From positions 35,736 through 99,735 of the forward strand of contig JAAVCK010000016.1 in NCBI GenBank assembly GCA_014802325.1: a DNA stretch of 64,000 bases, written 5' to 3'. Both the position numbers and the translations under genes were made by a program. This DNA comes from Bacteroides sp. (GTDB lineage: Bacteria; Bacteroidota; Bacteroidia; Bacteroidales; Muribaculaceae). The notes under the pieces are model-generated. The model had not been told where the DNA came from, searched no databases, and saw only the letters and a list, made by a program, of their open reading frames with translations. Positions 28,540 to 37,673 of this stretch are shown here, piece by piece (the first letter of the stretch is position 1; the number at the start of each line of letters is the position of its first letter).

Positions 28540-30447
28540 TTATTTATAAGCGTGAATAGATGGAAGATAATTCACGCCGTAGTAAGTCATTATGATTGAT
28601 GAGAATATAAGTATAAGGTAAATGGATACCGCTTTTGGGTGATAGCGCAAGCCGGTGGAGCGGTGTAGGGGTATGGCGTAGAGCATCAACGTGACGAGTG
28701 CCCACGTCTCCTTCGGATCCCACGCCCAATATCTACCCCACGACACGTTGGCCCACATGGCGCCCGTGATTATACCCATGCCGAGCAGCCATGTGCCGGG
28801 ACCGAGCAGCGACAGCGACAGTGCGGTCAGCTGCCGGCGATACTTGCTTAAGGTAAGAGCAAGAATGGAGCAGGGGAGTGTGAAGCCGAGAATGGCATAG
28901 GCCACCATGACGAGTGACACATGTATCGAGAGCCAGGGCGATGCGAGCACCGGCATTACGGGCGACATTACAGGATCTTTAGCCGAAATCCACGCTACGA
29001 GCAGCAGAAACGACGCGCAGAGCAATACGAGAGCGATGAGTAGCTCAGGATATTTACGGTAGCCGGCATATGATGCTATGACCAAAGCGCACAGTCCCAA
29101 AAATTCCATCATATCTCCTGTAGAGGCAAGCGGAAAACTGCCGGCTACATACCAGTGCCACACGAAAAATATGCCCCCGGCAAACGCCGCTGTCAGAATC
29201 AGCGGCCAAAGGATTATGCGGCGGCGCGACACTGCGGCTATTATAGCGGATATGGAGAGAATAATAGAGCAGATAAACAGCACACGCGGCGGCATAAGTC
29301 GGTTGTAGCTCACTTCCAGTCTTACTGCCATATCCGACCGCACTTCGGGCGAATAGTCGGGCAGCGGCTTGAAAAGTTCACCTTTCCACAGGTCGATAAG
29401 AAGAGCCATCTTTTCGTCAAGGCTTACTATGTCGCGGTCGAGGCGTCCGTTTCCACCCTGATAGATTTCGCCGGGAAGGTATACGCCGTCGCGATACAGT
29501 GAGTTGACCGACGCATATTTTCCGCTGATGCCGAGCGCACTGCGGAGCGCATCGCTTTTAATCTTGATGAACGGCACAGCACACCATTCGTCGCGATACA
29601 TCATGAGCGATGCCGTAAATGCTTCGGGCGAGAGGCCGGCCACCTCGCCGCGTCCGGTGAGTTTGAATGTGAGGCGTGTAGCCACGGTATTGAATGGCAC
29701 GGCCCGACCGTTATACATCACCTGTCGGAGTGAAAGAGAGTCGGCCATCGACGCGCTTATGGCAGGGACTGCTCCGGCTTCCGCGGTGGCACATGTGAGC
29801 ATTACGGCCATAGCGAAAGCCGCATGATTGCCTTTGCGGCCGAATCGCCGGCATATCATCCACGCTCCCGCTACGGCGAAAAGCAGAAATCCCGAATATA
29901 CGGTGGCTATACCATATGGGTCATGGCTCACGGTGAGAATGGTACCGCCTACGTTGTCAAACGACGTCTGATAAAAACGGTAATTCCCCAGCCGCCCGAT
30001 GTGGTTCATGGATATGTGCATAGTGTCGCCTGACTCCACGGCTACTTCCGAGCGGAAGTCTTTCGGCACGCTCATGCCCTGATAATATTCGGGTGAAAAT
30101 GATATGAGCGATACCGACGCCGGAAAGTCATGAGACTTGCCGGCGGCATCGACATACCCCGAGGTCAAAATGCCGGGTGTAAGATGCAGAGTGCCGCGAT
30201 GGGAAGTATACGCTGTGAGAAATCCGCCTGATATCATTAGTGCAAACGACAGGTGCAATAGAAATACCGGGATGTTACGTACCAGTCGTGACCTGAAAAG
30301 AGAGTAGACAAGCACTCCGAGCACGATAATCCACAAGCAGCTCCACCATGCCGACGAGTAGACACTCTCCGGCATCAGCGAAGTTACCCCGGTGAGCAAT
30401 GCCACACCTACAGCCAAAGAAAATATTATCGGCTTAAAATGATTCAT
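28540..30447 (-). CDS. ccsBA: Fused cytochrome c synthase CcsB-CcsA (System II heme lyase)
   Basis: 635 residues, multi-pass membrane protein. The N-terminal part is ResB/CcsB-like (membrane helices at about 8-30, 35-55, 58-78, a periplasmic domain, helix at about 180-200). The C-terminal part is CcsA-like with the tryptophan-rich heme-handling motif WGRYWAWDPKETWAL near 570 and external His residues. It exports heme and joins it to CxxCH motifs of secreted cytochromes. Its start overlaps the end of the upstream gene by 14 bp. Two substrates, the di-heme and mono-heme proteins, are encoded a few genes upstream in the same operon, which explains its location. Confidence 0.9.
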   Translation of the reverse strand: MNHFKPIIFSLAVGVALLTGVTSLMPESVYSSAWWSCLWIIVLGVLVYSLFRSRLVRNIPVFLLHLSFALMISGGFLTAYTSHRGTLHLTPGILTSGYVDAAGKSHDFPASVSLISFSPEYYQGMSVPKDFRSEVAVESGDTMHISMNHIGRLGNYRFYQTSFDNVGGTILTVSHDPYGIATVYSGFLLFAVAGAWMICRRFGRKGNHAAFAMAVMLTCATAEAGAVPAISASMADSLSLRQVMYNGRAVPFNTVATRLTFKLTGRGEVAGLSPEAFTASLMMYRDEWCAVPFIKIKSDALRSALGISGKYASVNSLYRDGVYLPGEIYQGGNGRLDRDIVSLDEKMALLIDLWKGELFKPLPDYSPEVRSDMAVRLEVSYNRLMPPRVLFICSIILSISAIIAAVSRRRIILWPLILTAAFAGGIFFVWHWYVAGSFPLASTGDMMEFLGLCALVIASYAGYRKYPELLIALVLLCASFLLLVAWISAKDPVMSPVMPVLASPWLSIHVSLVMVAYAILGFTLPCSILALTLSKYRRQLTALSLSLLGPGTWLLGMGIITGAMWANVSWGRYWAWDPKETWALVTLMLYAIPLHRSTGLRYHPKAVSIYLILIFSSIIMTYYGVNYLPSIHAYK

Positions 30448-31549
30448 ATGAAGGATTTGATACCTGCTTTACGGCCATACATTCGGTCTCGATAAGCCAT
30501 CCCGGCCGGCACACCGGTGCAAGCACTATCACGGTGGGTATGTCGGGGAAACGAGAGACAATTATTCCGGCCACAGTAGAGTAGTCAGCTATGTCGCGCA
30601 GATACACAATCATGTGAGCCACATCGGACCATCCGCAGGATGCCTCGCTTAGGAGCACTTCGATATTTTCGAGCATTCGAGTCGTCTGGGCCACTATATC
30701 ACCCTCGGCCACGATGTTGCCCTTGTTGTCGATGCTGGCAGTACCGGAGATATATACGTGTCGGCGGTCGGCATAGTCCACAGCCGTGCCGCGCTCAAAG
30801 GCCACTCCATATTCATATGTGGGATTGAGATGTGTCTTGCCGTAGAGAAATTTTATCTGCGATGCGTCAATACGGGTATCGGCAAAAGCATTGAAAGCTA
30901 CAATCCTTGTCGGGTCGGGAGCTTGTCCGGCTATCCCGGTCGAAGATATGAAGTGAGAGTCGGCTGTAAGGCCGCTGCGATCAAACACTTCATTGCGTCC
31001 GCTTACCACTCCGGCGTAATTATTGTCGACATCCCTTACGAAAAACCATGTCCTGATACAGTGACCTTCGAGCGAAGCACCTGACTTCTCAAGTCGGGCA
31101 GCAAGAGTGTCGAGATAGTCTATGGTCATGGTGCGGGAGTCGGCCGGGATTATGCTGTCATTATCGCCTGCCCATATCCTGCCGCGGCTGTCCATCCACA
31201 TACCGAGCCCGCAGTCAGTGAAATCAGATTGACGGTTGTATATCACCAGTAGGGCGGCTTTCGACCCGTCGAGTGGCGACTGCTGAATGATGGATCGGGC
31301 GCATATAGGCTGCTGCTTCAGGAGATGAGCCTGATTGGTGGCATCGCTCAGCAGATAGCGCATGAATACCGGCTGCATATCGAGTAGTCCTGCTATTTTT
31401 TCCGCCGCTTCATCGAGGGCTGCAAGGGTGCGGGCAGCATCCTGCCTATTTCCGGGGCAGGTGAGTATGGCGTGAGCCTCGCCACGGTTCACGTCGAAGT
31501 GTGCGAGGCGCGCTCTCACACCGTTAAGATCATATTCGTAGTATTTCAT
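30434..31549 (-). CDS. RidA-fold enzyme, chorismatase (FkbO/Hyg5)-like
   Basis: 371 residues from the ATG at 31549, one base after the upstream stop; a longer in-frame start would run back into that gene. The C-terminal third (about 230-371) is a clear YjgF/RidA domain (HVYISGTASIDNKGNIV, ILENIEVLL-like helix, CRPGWLIETE at 347-356 with the conserved Arg and Glu residues). The preceding roughly 200 residues give the two-part layout and length of FkbO/Hyg5 chorismatases, which turn chorismate into a dihydroxy-dienoate or hydroxybenzoate. The Cys and Glu spaced seven apart in this motif fit what I recall of Hyg5. A DAHP synthase lies two genes downstream. RidA-type deamination is the alternative. 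Confidence 0.6.
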   Translation of the reverse strand: MKYYEYDLNGVRARLAHFDVNRGEAHAILTCPGNRQDAARTLAALDEAAEKIAGLLDMQPVFMRYLLSDATNQAHLLKQQPICARSIIQQSPLDGSKAALLVIYNRQSDFTDCGLGMWMDSRGRIWAGDNDSIIPADSRTMTIDYLDTLAARLEKSGASLEGHCIRTWFFVRDVDNNYAGVVSGRNEVFDRSGLTADSHFISSTGIAGQAPDPTRIVAFNAFADTRIDASQIKFLYGKTHLNPTYEYGVAFERGTAVDYADRRHVYISGTASIDNKGNIVAEGDIVAQTTRMLENIEVLLSEASCGWSDVAHMIVYLRDIADYSTVAGIIVSRFPDIPTVIVLAPVCRPGWLIETECMAVKQVSNPSYESF

Positions 31550-31550
31550 A

Positions 31551-32264
31551 TCAAAGTTTTGCACCTCCGTCAATCCAGTTGCGGATGAGATCGAGTTTTT
31601 CCTGACGCACCACTTCCACCGAATGGTCATAATTCCACTCGGCCGATGTGTTGCCTTCGAGTATCATGAACAGCACGCTCTGAGAACTTGAACCGGGTTC
31701 CACACGGTTTTTACCGTTGACCTTTACCGATGGTACGGAAATCATCTCGGCAAAGCTCATTCCAACGGTCAGATGCAGCCCCGCGGCGGCATAGTTCGAG
31801 CCGCCGTGGCATTGCGTGCAGGTGGTATTGAAAATCTCCTGCTGAATGGCTGCGGACATGGAGAGGTTCGTTTCTGACGCAGTGATTCTCACCGTGTCGC
31901 CTCCGGCTGCATATGGCGCTGACGCGAATGTGGCCACGCGGCGACGCAGGCGGTCTATGGCACACAACTCTACGGTCGATACCTCGGCGGGAATACCGGT
32001 AAGCACTACATCGCACTTGCCATCGGCATCAAGAGTGCCGATATTCTTGCTGATAAGTGCAAATTCATTTCCATCCTCGAATCCGGCCACAGCCAGCGTG
32101 TAGCCTTCGGTCCACGAGTCGGCTGCGGTCACTGTGGCGGTGACACGCGCGTTGCCGCCTTCGCCCGTCACTATCACTTCTTTGTCGTAGAGGCGACCTT
32201 CGTCGCAGGAAGTGGCAGCTATCAGAGCCGACATGGCAATGTATTTATATAATCTTCCTGACAT
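31551..32264 (-). CDS. Mono-heme cytochrome c lipoprotein
   Basis: 237 residues. The lipobox IAATSC near residue 19 predicts a lipoprotein. Residues about 25-130 form a beta-rich domain without a family I recognise. After it comes a cytochrome-like domain with one heme motif, TTCTQCHGG (CxxCH), near residue 150, and a late Met/His-containing stretch (SVLFMILEGN, YDHSVEV) that may supply the other ligand. It is probably an electron carrier at the membrane surface. It ends one base before the chorismatase-like gene and begins one base after the porin stop. Confidence 0.8.
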   Translation of the reverse strand: MSGRLYKYIAMSALIAATSCDEGRLYDKEVIVTGEGGNARVTATVTAADSWTEGYTLAVAGFEDGNEFALISKNIGTLDADGKCDVVLTGIPAEVSTVELCAIDRLRRRVATFASAPYAAGGDTVRITASETNLSMSAAIQQEIFNTTCTQCHGGSNYAAAGLHLTVGMSFAEMISVPSVKVNGKNRVEPGSSSQSVLFMILEGNTSAEWNYDHSVEVVRQEKLDLIRNWIDGGAKL

Positions 32265-32265
32265 T

Positions 32266-33480
32266 TCAGAATGTATATTGAGCCATTACCACTACCGAGC
32301 TCGTGGCAAGTCCGAGATTATCTTCATCGCGATCCATCTGTCGGGCATGGCCTGTGCGTCCGGTGTACTGATACATGGCCTGAAGTTTAAGATTGATGCT
32401 TGAGAAAAAATAGTTGGCACCCACGGCGGGCATATTGAGAAATCCACCTTTCGCGGTGGAATTGCGCTCGAAGAAGTCATAGCGCAGAGCACCCTGAAGA
32501 TGAGGGGTGATGAAATATCCCACCTGAGCGTAGCCGCCGTAATAATCATAAGATTTGTCGATTTTCTGGCGACGTGTGAATCCTACGTGCATATAATATG
32601 CTTCGAGTCCGAAATACCAGCGGTTTCTGATCCACGACCATTCGAGTCCGAGACGCAGATCGTTGGTACTCTCGTTTTCACTCTCCACATTCATGGAGGC
32701 CGATACGCCTACGAGCATCTTATTGCTGTTGAGTCGGCGCGGATCGCCCTGCGATGCGGGCATCACTCCGTAGGGCTGATAAGTGAGTCGGGCAGCGTAG
32801 AGAAGTGAGGGGATGTGCCAGTCGTCGCTGATGGTTTTGGTAGCTGTGTTGACACTCGGGCCGGTACCGTTGAACACTCCTACCTGATAGCCGAACTTAT
32901 TCTTTACCATACCATGCACCTCCACTCCGAGGTCAAATCCTGTACCGATGTGGGGAGTCACTGCATTGAGGGAGTAGGGGAGAATGACGGAAGCGGTGAG
33001 CGACGTGGGCAGGACCGGGAAAAGAGTTTCACCCAAAGTAGTGAGATAGGCGTGTGAAAACGGGGTCTTGAACTTACCTATGCGCACGCCTACCTCGTCG
33101 AGCGGACGGATGTCGGCCCACGCCTGCTGGAGCAGACCGCCTCCGGATGAGGCCGCGTTGATCGACAGATTGAAGGTGACGATATTAAACGCCCTGCCCG
33201 TAAAGCCAAGCACGGCATACGGTATCGCAAAGCCCGAGTTGGCCACATTGTCCTGATTATAGGCCGGGTCAAGACCGGCATCGTCATAATAATTATAGTT
33301 GGCCGTGGTCTGAACAAGCAGATAAGGCTTGAATTCAAAATCGCCCTTCTTGGTAGTGAAGGTGAATCCGCGGTGATCGGCCAAAGAGACAACGCCATTT
33401 TCCGTATCGGCGTCATATTGCGCCATCATCGCCGGGGCGCATAGGAGAGAGCAAAGTGCTGAGAGCAGTATCTTGTTCAT
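32266..33480 (-). CDS. Outer-membrane porin in the redox operon
   Basis: 404 residues with a signal peptide (LLSALCSLLCAPAMMAQ) and a 16-to-18-strand barrel-like pattern ending VVVMAQYTF. It resembles phosphate-selective (OprO/OprP-type) porins: FEFKPYLLVQT near the N-terminus, VRIGKFKTPFS in the middle, and LQGALRYDFFERN near the end. The substrate is not known. It sits between the di-heme oxidoreductase and the mono-heme lipoprotein with gaps of 8 bp and 1 bp, so it belongs to the same functional unit. Confidence 0.8.
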   Translation of the reverse strand: MNKILLSALCSLLCAPAMMAQYDADTENGVVSLADHRGFTFTTKKGDFEFKPYLLVQTTANYNYYDDAGLDPAYNQDNVANSGFAIPYAVLGFTGRAFNIVTFNLSINAASSGGGLLQQAWADIRPLDEVGVRIGKFKTPFSHAYLTTLGETLFPVLPTSLTASVILPYSLNAVTPHIGTGFDLGVEVHGMVKNKFGYQVGVFNGTGPSVNTATKTISDDWHIPSLLYAARLTYQPYGVMPASQGDPRRLNSNKMLVGVSASMNVESENESTNDLRLGLEWSWIRNRWYFGLEAYYMHVGFTRRQKIDKSYDYYGGYAQVGYFITPHLQGALRYDFFERNSTAKGGFLNMPAVGANYFFSSINLKLQAMYQYTGRTGHARQMDRDEDNLGLATSSVVVMAQYTF

Positions 33481-33488
33481 AGGTTATA

Positions 33489-34937
33489 TTAAAGTGATTG
33501 AAGGAATTTCACAAGAGCATCGCGTTCGTCGCGCGACATTTTGCTGAAAAGATTTCTGGAGGCTTCTCCTTCACCCCCGTGCCACATTATGGCTTCTACG
33601 AAATTGCGTGCGCGGCCATCGTGGAGGAAATATGTGTGGCCGTTGACTTTTTCCTGAAGTCCTATGCCCCACAGCGGAGTGGTGCGCCATTCGTTGCCGC
33701 GGGCCAGGCCTGACACATAATTGTCGTTAAGACCTACGCCCATGATTTCAGAGCCCATGTCGTGGAGCAGAAAGTCGCTGTAAGGGTGAATGGTCTGATT
33801 GCCGAGACAGGGTAATTGAGTTCCGGCAAGCAGAGTGGAACCGCGCGGTCGGGTGTGGAGCGTGGTGACATGACACAGATGGCATCCGGCCTGATAAAAC
33901 AGGGTCTCGCCTTTCTTCACCTCAGGGTCGTTGACATTGCGGCGCGCCGGCACGCCGAGCGACTGCATGTAGAGGTCGACGTTTTCCATATCTTCAGTCG
34001 ACACATCGAGCTGGTCATACGACAGTCCCATCATCGAACCCTGATTCATCTGTATCTGTCCCTCGCATATCTCTTCAGGGTAGCGGCTGTTGGTCACACC
34101 CATATCGCTTGAAAATCCGAGTTCGACGGTGAGGTCGGCATGCTGCGCCTTGTTGCCCGAGATGCCCAGGCAGGTCACTCCTCGCTCGGATATGTAGTTG
34201 CATCGACCGCTGATGCCCCACTCCGGATAGTTGCTCTTGGCGGCAAGTTGCTCTATCTCGTTGGGGTCAAGAGACATGATTTGCCCCATGCCCACGTGGC
34301 GGAGCGGTATTCTTACTGTGCAGAACAGATCTTCGGGTGCTATCTCGTCGGCATACCAGTCGGTGATAGTGTAGGTGGGATATGCGAGTTCGTAGGATTC
34401 ACCGTCGGCAAAAGCAAACTGACTGTAATGCCAATCTACTTTCAGTTTTCCCTCAGGTTTCACCCCATATATGGCCTGATCGTGGAGCACACGCCCGTAG
34501 TCGCGGAAAAAAGCACCGTTGCGACGTGTGATGTAAACGAGCATGGCCGAAAATCCGTAGGAGCCGGAGCCATTATCGCTCCACACGCCGGGACGAGTGC
34601 GTCCGGCATTGCGGTGACAGCTTCCACACGAATATCCGGCGTAGACAGGGCCGAGTCCGCCACCCTGACCGTTGGTCGAGGTGCGCACGTCGTCATAGAG
34701 CCTGTCGCCGCGTACAAAGCGGGTAAGATAGTCGCCCGATACCCACGGAGCTTCACTGTCGAAGGCTACCGATGAATTAAGAAATATTGTGGAAGTACCG
34801 GCCGACAACTCGTAGCCGGCCGGTACTTCTATGTCAAGCACATCAAGTCCGTCGTTGTCATCGCAGCCTGTCAGCGTTGCCGCCATAGCCGCCGCGATAC
34901 ACATTGACCATAAATGATTCTTGCGGGTCATAATCAA
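33489..34937 (-). CDS. Di-heme oxidoreductase lipoprotein (DHOR / DUF1111 family)
   Basis: 482 residues. Lipobox TLTGC near residue 25. Two heme-binding motifs are visible: CGSCH near 105 (GYSCGSCHRNAGR) and CHLCH near 355 (QAGCHLCHVTT). The region between has the DHOR signature of GMGQIMSLDPNEIEQLAA and the end has TTPLWGIGLQEKVNGHTYFLHDGRA. DHOR proteins ('thiol oxidoreductases') often sit beside imelysins, as here, where the imelysin stop lies 2 bp upstream of this start. They are thought to change the redox state of iron or an iron ligand; this is not proven. Confidence 0.87.
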   Translation of the reverse strand: MIMTRKNHLWSMCIAAAMAATLTGCDDNDGLDVLDIEVPAGYELSAGTSTIFLNSSVAFDSEAPWVSGDYLTRFVRGDRLYDDVRTSTNGQGGGLGPVYAGYSCGSCHRNAGRTRPGVWSDNGSGSYGFSAMLVYITRRNGAFFRDYGRVLHDQAIYGVKPEGKLKVDWHYSQFAFADGESYELAYPTYTITDWYADEIAPEDLFCTVRIPLRHVGMGQIMSLDPNEIEQLAAKSNYPEWGISGRCNYISERGVTCLGISGNKAQHADLTVELGFSSDMGVTNSRYPEEICEGQIQMNQGSMMGLSYDQLDVSTEDMENVDLYMQSLGVPARRNVNDPEVKKGETLFYQAGCHLCHVTTLHTRPRGSTLLAGTQLPCLGNQTIHPYSDFLLHDMGSEIMGVGLNDNYVSGLARGNEWRTTPLWGIGLQEKVNGHTYFLHDGRARNFVEAIMWHGGEGEASRNLFSKMSRDERDALVKFLQSL

Positions 34938-34939
34938 AA

Positions 34940-36091
34940 TCAGTTCTTTACTTTACGGGGCTGTCCGTCTTTGAACAGAAGGAATTCCAGAGTGTGGAAA
35001 CCTCTTACCGACTGAACGGCTTCGATGGTGTCGTCATCGTCATCGTCGCTCCAGTTAAGGTTGTCATAATTGCCAGAGTTGAGTATCTGTACTATATTGT
35101 CCTGATCGAGAGGCCAGCTGTCCATGTTGGGGTCGAGACCGAGAGCATCTACAGGACCGAAGAGGAATGCCTCGCTCTTTTCCCAGGGTTCGCGTGCTTC
35201 GAGCCATGCGTTGCAAGCGTTGGCGAAATTGGCATCGGAGGGAGAATTTTTGAAGTTGAGGACGGCCTGATACAGAGTGGCGTTTTTGTCTTTGAGCTGG
35301 CTGTAGGTGGGCACTACTACGGCATCAACATAGTTATCTACTATGGGTTGGAAACGTGAGTCATCGCCCAGACGGTTTACGGCAGCCTTGAGGTTGACCG
35401 AAAGTAGTTCTTCGAGGTCGGCGCAAGCAGTCATGGCTGTGCGGCTTTCGGTGCATACTATGTGATTGCGGAACGGTTGAGGAATAGCGAGTATTGAACC
35501 CGAAGCATCGGCTATGGCCTGCTTCATGTCCTGATCGAGTGCGGGATCTGTCACTGCTATAAGGGCCGAGAGAGAGTTGGGGCTTACCGTGCCGTCGAGC
35601 GAGCCGTAGTAGGAGTTGCGGATCGAGAGAATATTGTTGGAGTAGTCCTCACGTGAGTGCCAGCTATACCATGATTCTACGGCATAGAGAGCGCTCTGTG
35701 TATCGCCTGAGGCGTAGAGCTGGAACGGGTCGCCGATTTTGGCAGTTCCTACCTCGTTGGCAATATCGGCGCAACCTTCTATTATCTGCTCGATGCAGCT
35801 GAGCGCACTCGAATAGTCGCCGCCGCTGTGAGCCTTGAAACTAGTGGCGAAAGGTGCACCACCTTCATAAGAGTCGGTCCAAGATGAGTAGAGTGTATTG
35901 GCGTCGGTGCGCAGCAGTGAAGCCACCTGTACCATATAGTTGCCCCAGCTTGCGGCATTGAGTTCGTTATAGTCGAGAGTTGCGTTGTCGTCGTTGTCGA
36001 TTTTAGGGTCATTATCGCTTGAGCACGCGGTAAAGAGCAGTACGGATGCGCATGCGAGAGCCGACGTTGCGGAGATAAGATTTTTTTTCAT
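34940..36091 (-). CDS. Imelysin-family lipoprotein, circularly permuted
   Basis: 383 residues with lipobox LFTACS (Cys near 23). The GxHxxE motif of imelysins (RGFHTLEFLLF) lies at the extreme C-terminus, after NAWLEAREPWEKSEAF and GLDPNMDSWPLDQ. The helices that normally follow that motif (ESWYSWHSREDYSNNI, SLSALIAVTDPALDQDMK) come first. This is the permuted order known from the Bacteroides ovatus imelysin structure. Despite the peptidase name, the family is linked to iron uptake, probably binding iron or an iron chelate outside the cell. Asp runs (DDDDDD near 355) may also bind metal. Confidence 0.88.
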   Translation of the reverse strand: MKKNLISATSALACASVLLFTACSSDNDPKIDNDDNATLDYNELNAASWGNYMVQVASLLRTDANTLYSSWTDSYEGGAPFATSFKAHSGGDYSSALSCIEQIIEGCADIANEVGTAKIGDPFQLYASGDTQSALYAVESWYSWHSREDYSNNILSIRNSYYGSLDGTVSPNSLSALIAVTDPALDQDMKQAIADASGSILAIPQPFRNHIVCTESRTAMTACADLEELLSVNLKAAVNRLGDDSRFQPIVDNYVDAVVVPTYSQLKDKNATLYQAVLNFKNSPSDANFANACNAWLEAREPWEKSEAFLFGPVDALGLDPNMDSWPLDQDNIVQILNSGNYDNLNWSDDDDDDTIEAVQSVRGFHTLEFLLFKDGQPRKVKN

Positions 36092-36127
36092 TGTGTTTGC
36101 AGATATTATTTTTTGGTTGATATTAAG

Positions 36128-37450
36128 TTACTTTTTGATGAACCAGCCCACGTAAGCCACTCCTATTGAAAATTCGTTTTCTGAATTGTATTTACCGTGG
36201 CCGAATACTTTTGAAGTGCCTATGGAGCGAGCTGTGTAGTCGGCTTTCACTACGAGGTTGGGGAGAGCGAACCAGTTGAGACCGGCCTGCCATTGGCTTA
36301 CTTCCAGACGGCTGTCCATAGTGGCGTGCTTTTCGCCCCGATACTGCGGATTATAATATTCGTAGCGGGCAAAGGGGTATATCACGGGACAGCGCTTTAT
36401 CACCGATGCAAGATTAAATCCCACTTCTGCTCCATAACTCAGTGCATTTTTAGCTATAGGAATCAGTCGGCTGTAAGGCGATTTGTTTGACAGCATACGG
36501 TTGGCTTCGCTTAGCGCTGCCGAATTACCTACATAGCCGTAAGTCACATTGGCACGCGCTGTGATATATTTGTTGCGGTATTGGGCGTCCCATGTGCCTA
36601 TCGCTACAGGTATGCGACCTATCGACGAGTATGTATGTTCTTTGTCGGAATTACTGCCGGCATCGTTGCAATAGTAGAACGAAATACCGGTGCGCAGACC
36701 GGGCACACCCGTGTAGTCCAGTCGGCCTACGTAGCCGGGAGAAGTGAAATTATCTTCCTCAAAGAAACCCTGTTTGCCGCCGGCTATCCACTCGTCGCGG
36801 TTGAACCCGTTGGCATTGAGTCCGGCCACTACCATGACCTGATAATCGAAGCGGGCGTGTCGTCTGCCAAACGAGCCGAAGAACTCGATTCCGGTTTCAT
36901 GCCATGTGGAGGGCATGAGAGCCGTCTCGGCCTGAGGACGTACAGTACCGAAAAAGTTGATTGGCTCATGGTGAGCGTTGGTGAGTCCTACAGGTATCAC
37001 CATGTGTCCGGCGCGGACGTTGAATTGCGGAATGATCAGACGGGTTATGTGAAACTGTTCGAGCGCCACTTCACCTCCTTTTTCGATTTCGGTCTCATAC
37101 TCACCGTTCTCGCTGTTTTCAAGCTCTACGGCAGTTCCGGTGCCCCCCGACTCAAATTCTATTTCCGCTCCGAGTATCCACTTGGAGTTGAATTTATAGT
37201 CAAAGGCCACTACGAAGCGGGGTATTGAGATAGTGGCACGATGGGTGTCGGTGCTTCCCGACGACGTTCCGGCAAAGCGGTTTACGCCGTAGTCTTTCAG
37301 AGAGGCTACCATCTCGCCGTAGCCTCCGAGTCGGAATTTATTATATCCGGCCGTGTCGGCAGCGGTGGCTGACAGCGATTCGGCTCCTGCGGTGATGACT
37401 CCGGAGCATGCCAGAGCCATGACTGATGTGATAAATGATAAGCGGTTCAT
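36128..37450 (-). CDS. Outer-membrane porin, first gene of the redox operon
   Basis: 440 residues with a signal peptide ending near TAGAES. The mature part begins FRLGGYGEMVASLKDYG, a common start in Bacteroidales porins, and continues as beta-hairpins (RFVVAFDYKFNSKWILGAEIEFE, which contains a typical extended strand pair). It ends AYVGWFIKK rather than in the usual terminal aromatic. It has a good promoter (37486-37516) and is followed 36 bp later by the imelysin gene, so it probably opens the eight-gene transcript. Substrate unknown. Confidence 0.78.
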   Translation of the reverse strand: MNRLSFITSVMALACSGVITAGAESLSATAADTAGYNKFRLGGYGEMVASLKDYGVNRFAGTSSGSTDTHRATISIPRFVVAFDYKFNSKWILGAEIEFESGGTGTAVELENSENGEYETEIEKGGEVALEQFHITRLIIPQFNVRAGHMVIPVGLTNAHHEPINFFGTVRPQAETALMPSTWHETGIEFFGSFGRRHARFDYQVMVVAGLNANGFNRDEWIAGGKQGFFEEDNFTSPGYVGRLDYTGVPGLRTGISFYYCNDAGSNSDKEHTYSSIGRIPVAIGTWDAQYRNKYITARANVTYGYVGNSAALSEANRMLSNKSPYSRLIPIAKNALSYGAEVGFNLASVIKRCPVIYPFARYEYYNPQYRGEKHATMDSRLEVSQWQAGLNWFALPNLVVKADYTARSIGTSKVFGHGKYNSENEFSIGVAYVGWFIKK

Positions 37451-37485
37451 CGGGTTGTATGAGTATTAATGGAATTTTCAGAGTG

Positions 37486-37516
37486 CAAAATTATCTACCG
37501 TCACTGTCGGTCACAA
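37486..37516 (-). promoter_or_regulatory. Promoter of the porin-imelysin-cytochrome operon with GTCAC direct repeats
   Basis: On the minus strand TTG (CAA at 37514-37516) is separated by 20 bp from TAATTTTG (37486-37493). Between and over the -33 element lie two copies of GTCAC (plus-strand 37500-37504 and 37510-37514), exactly 10 bp apart, so on one helix face; they could be a regulator site. Confidence 0.6.
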
Positions 37517-37604
37517 TACTCAGAAATGAGATAAAATTCGCGTGAATATTAAGTCCTATACCCTAATTTGATGAGAATGCAGCGGAAAAACTCTTAAAAA
37601 TAGG

Positions 37605-37620
37605 TATGGCGAGCGCCATA
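37605..37620. promoter_or_regulatory. Palindrome in the regulator promoter
   Basis: TATGGCG-ag-CGCCATA is a perfect 7-2-7 inverted repeat. It ends 9 bp before the -7 element at 37630 and covers the place of the -33 element, where a bound dimer would block or recruit polymerase. It is a candidate operator for the adjacent LuxR-type protein. Confidence 0.55.
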
Positions 37621-37629
37621 TACAGTTTT

Positions 37630-37637
37630 TACCTTTG
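37630..37637 (+). promoter_or_regulatory. -7 element of the hemerythrin-LuxR regulator gene
   Basis: TACCTTTG, exact consensus. It lies over the TTG at 37635, which therefore cannot be the start codon, and gives leaders of about 10 or 34 nt for the ATGs at 37650 and 37674. Confidence 0.65.
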
Positions 37638-37673
37638 CATGGGATTTTGATGACCTGTTTCAACTACACGCGT

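Noticed and set aside
37635..37673. TTG at 37635 as start of the regulator
   Set aside because: It lies inside an exact -7 promoter element, so it would not be transcribed.
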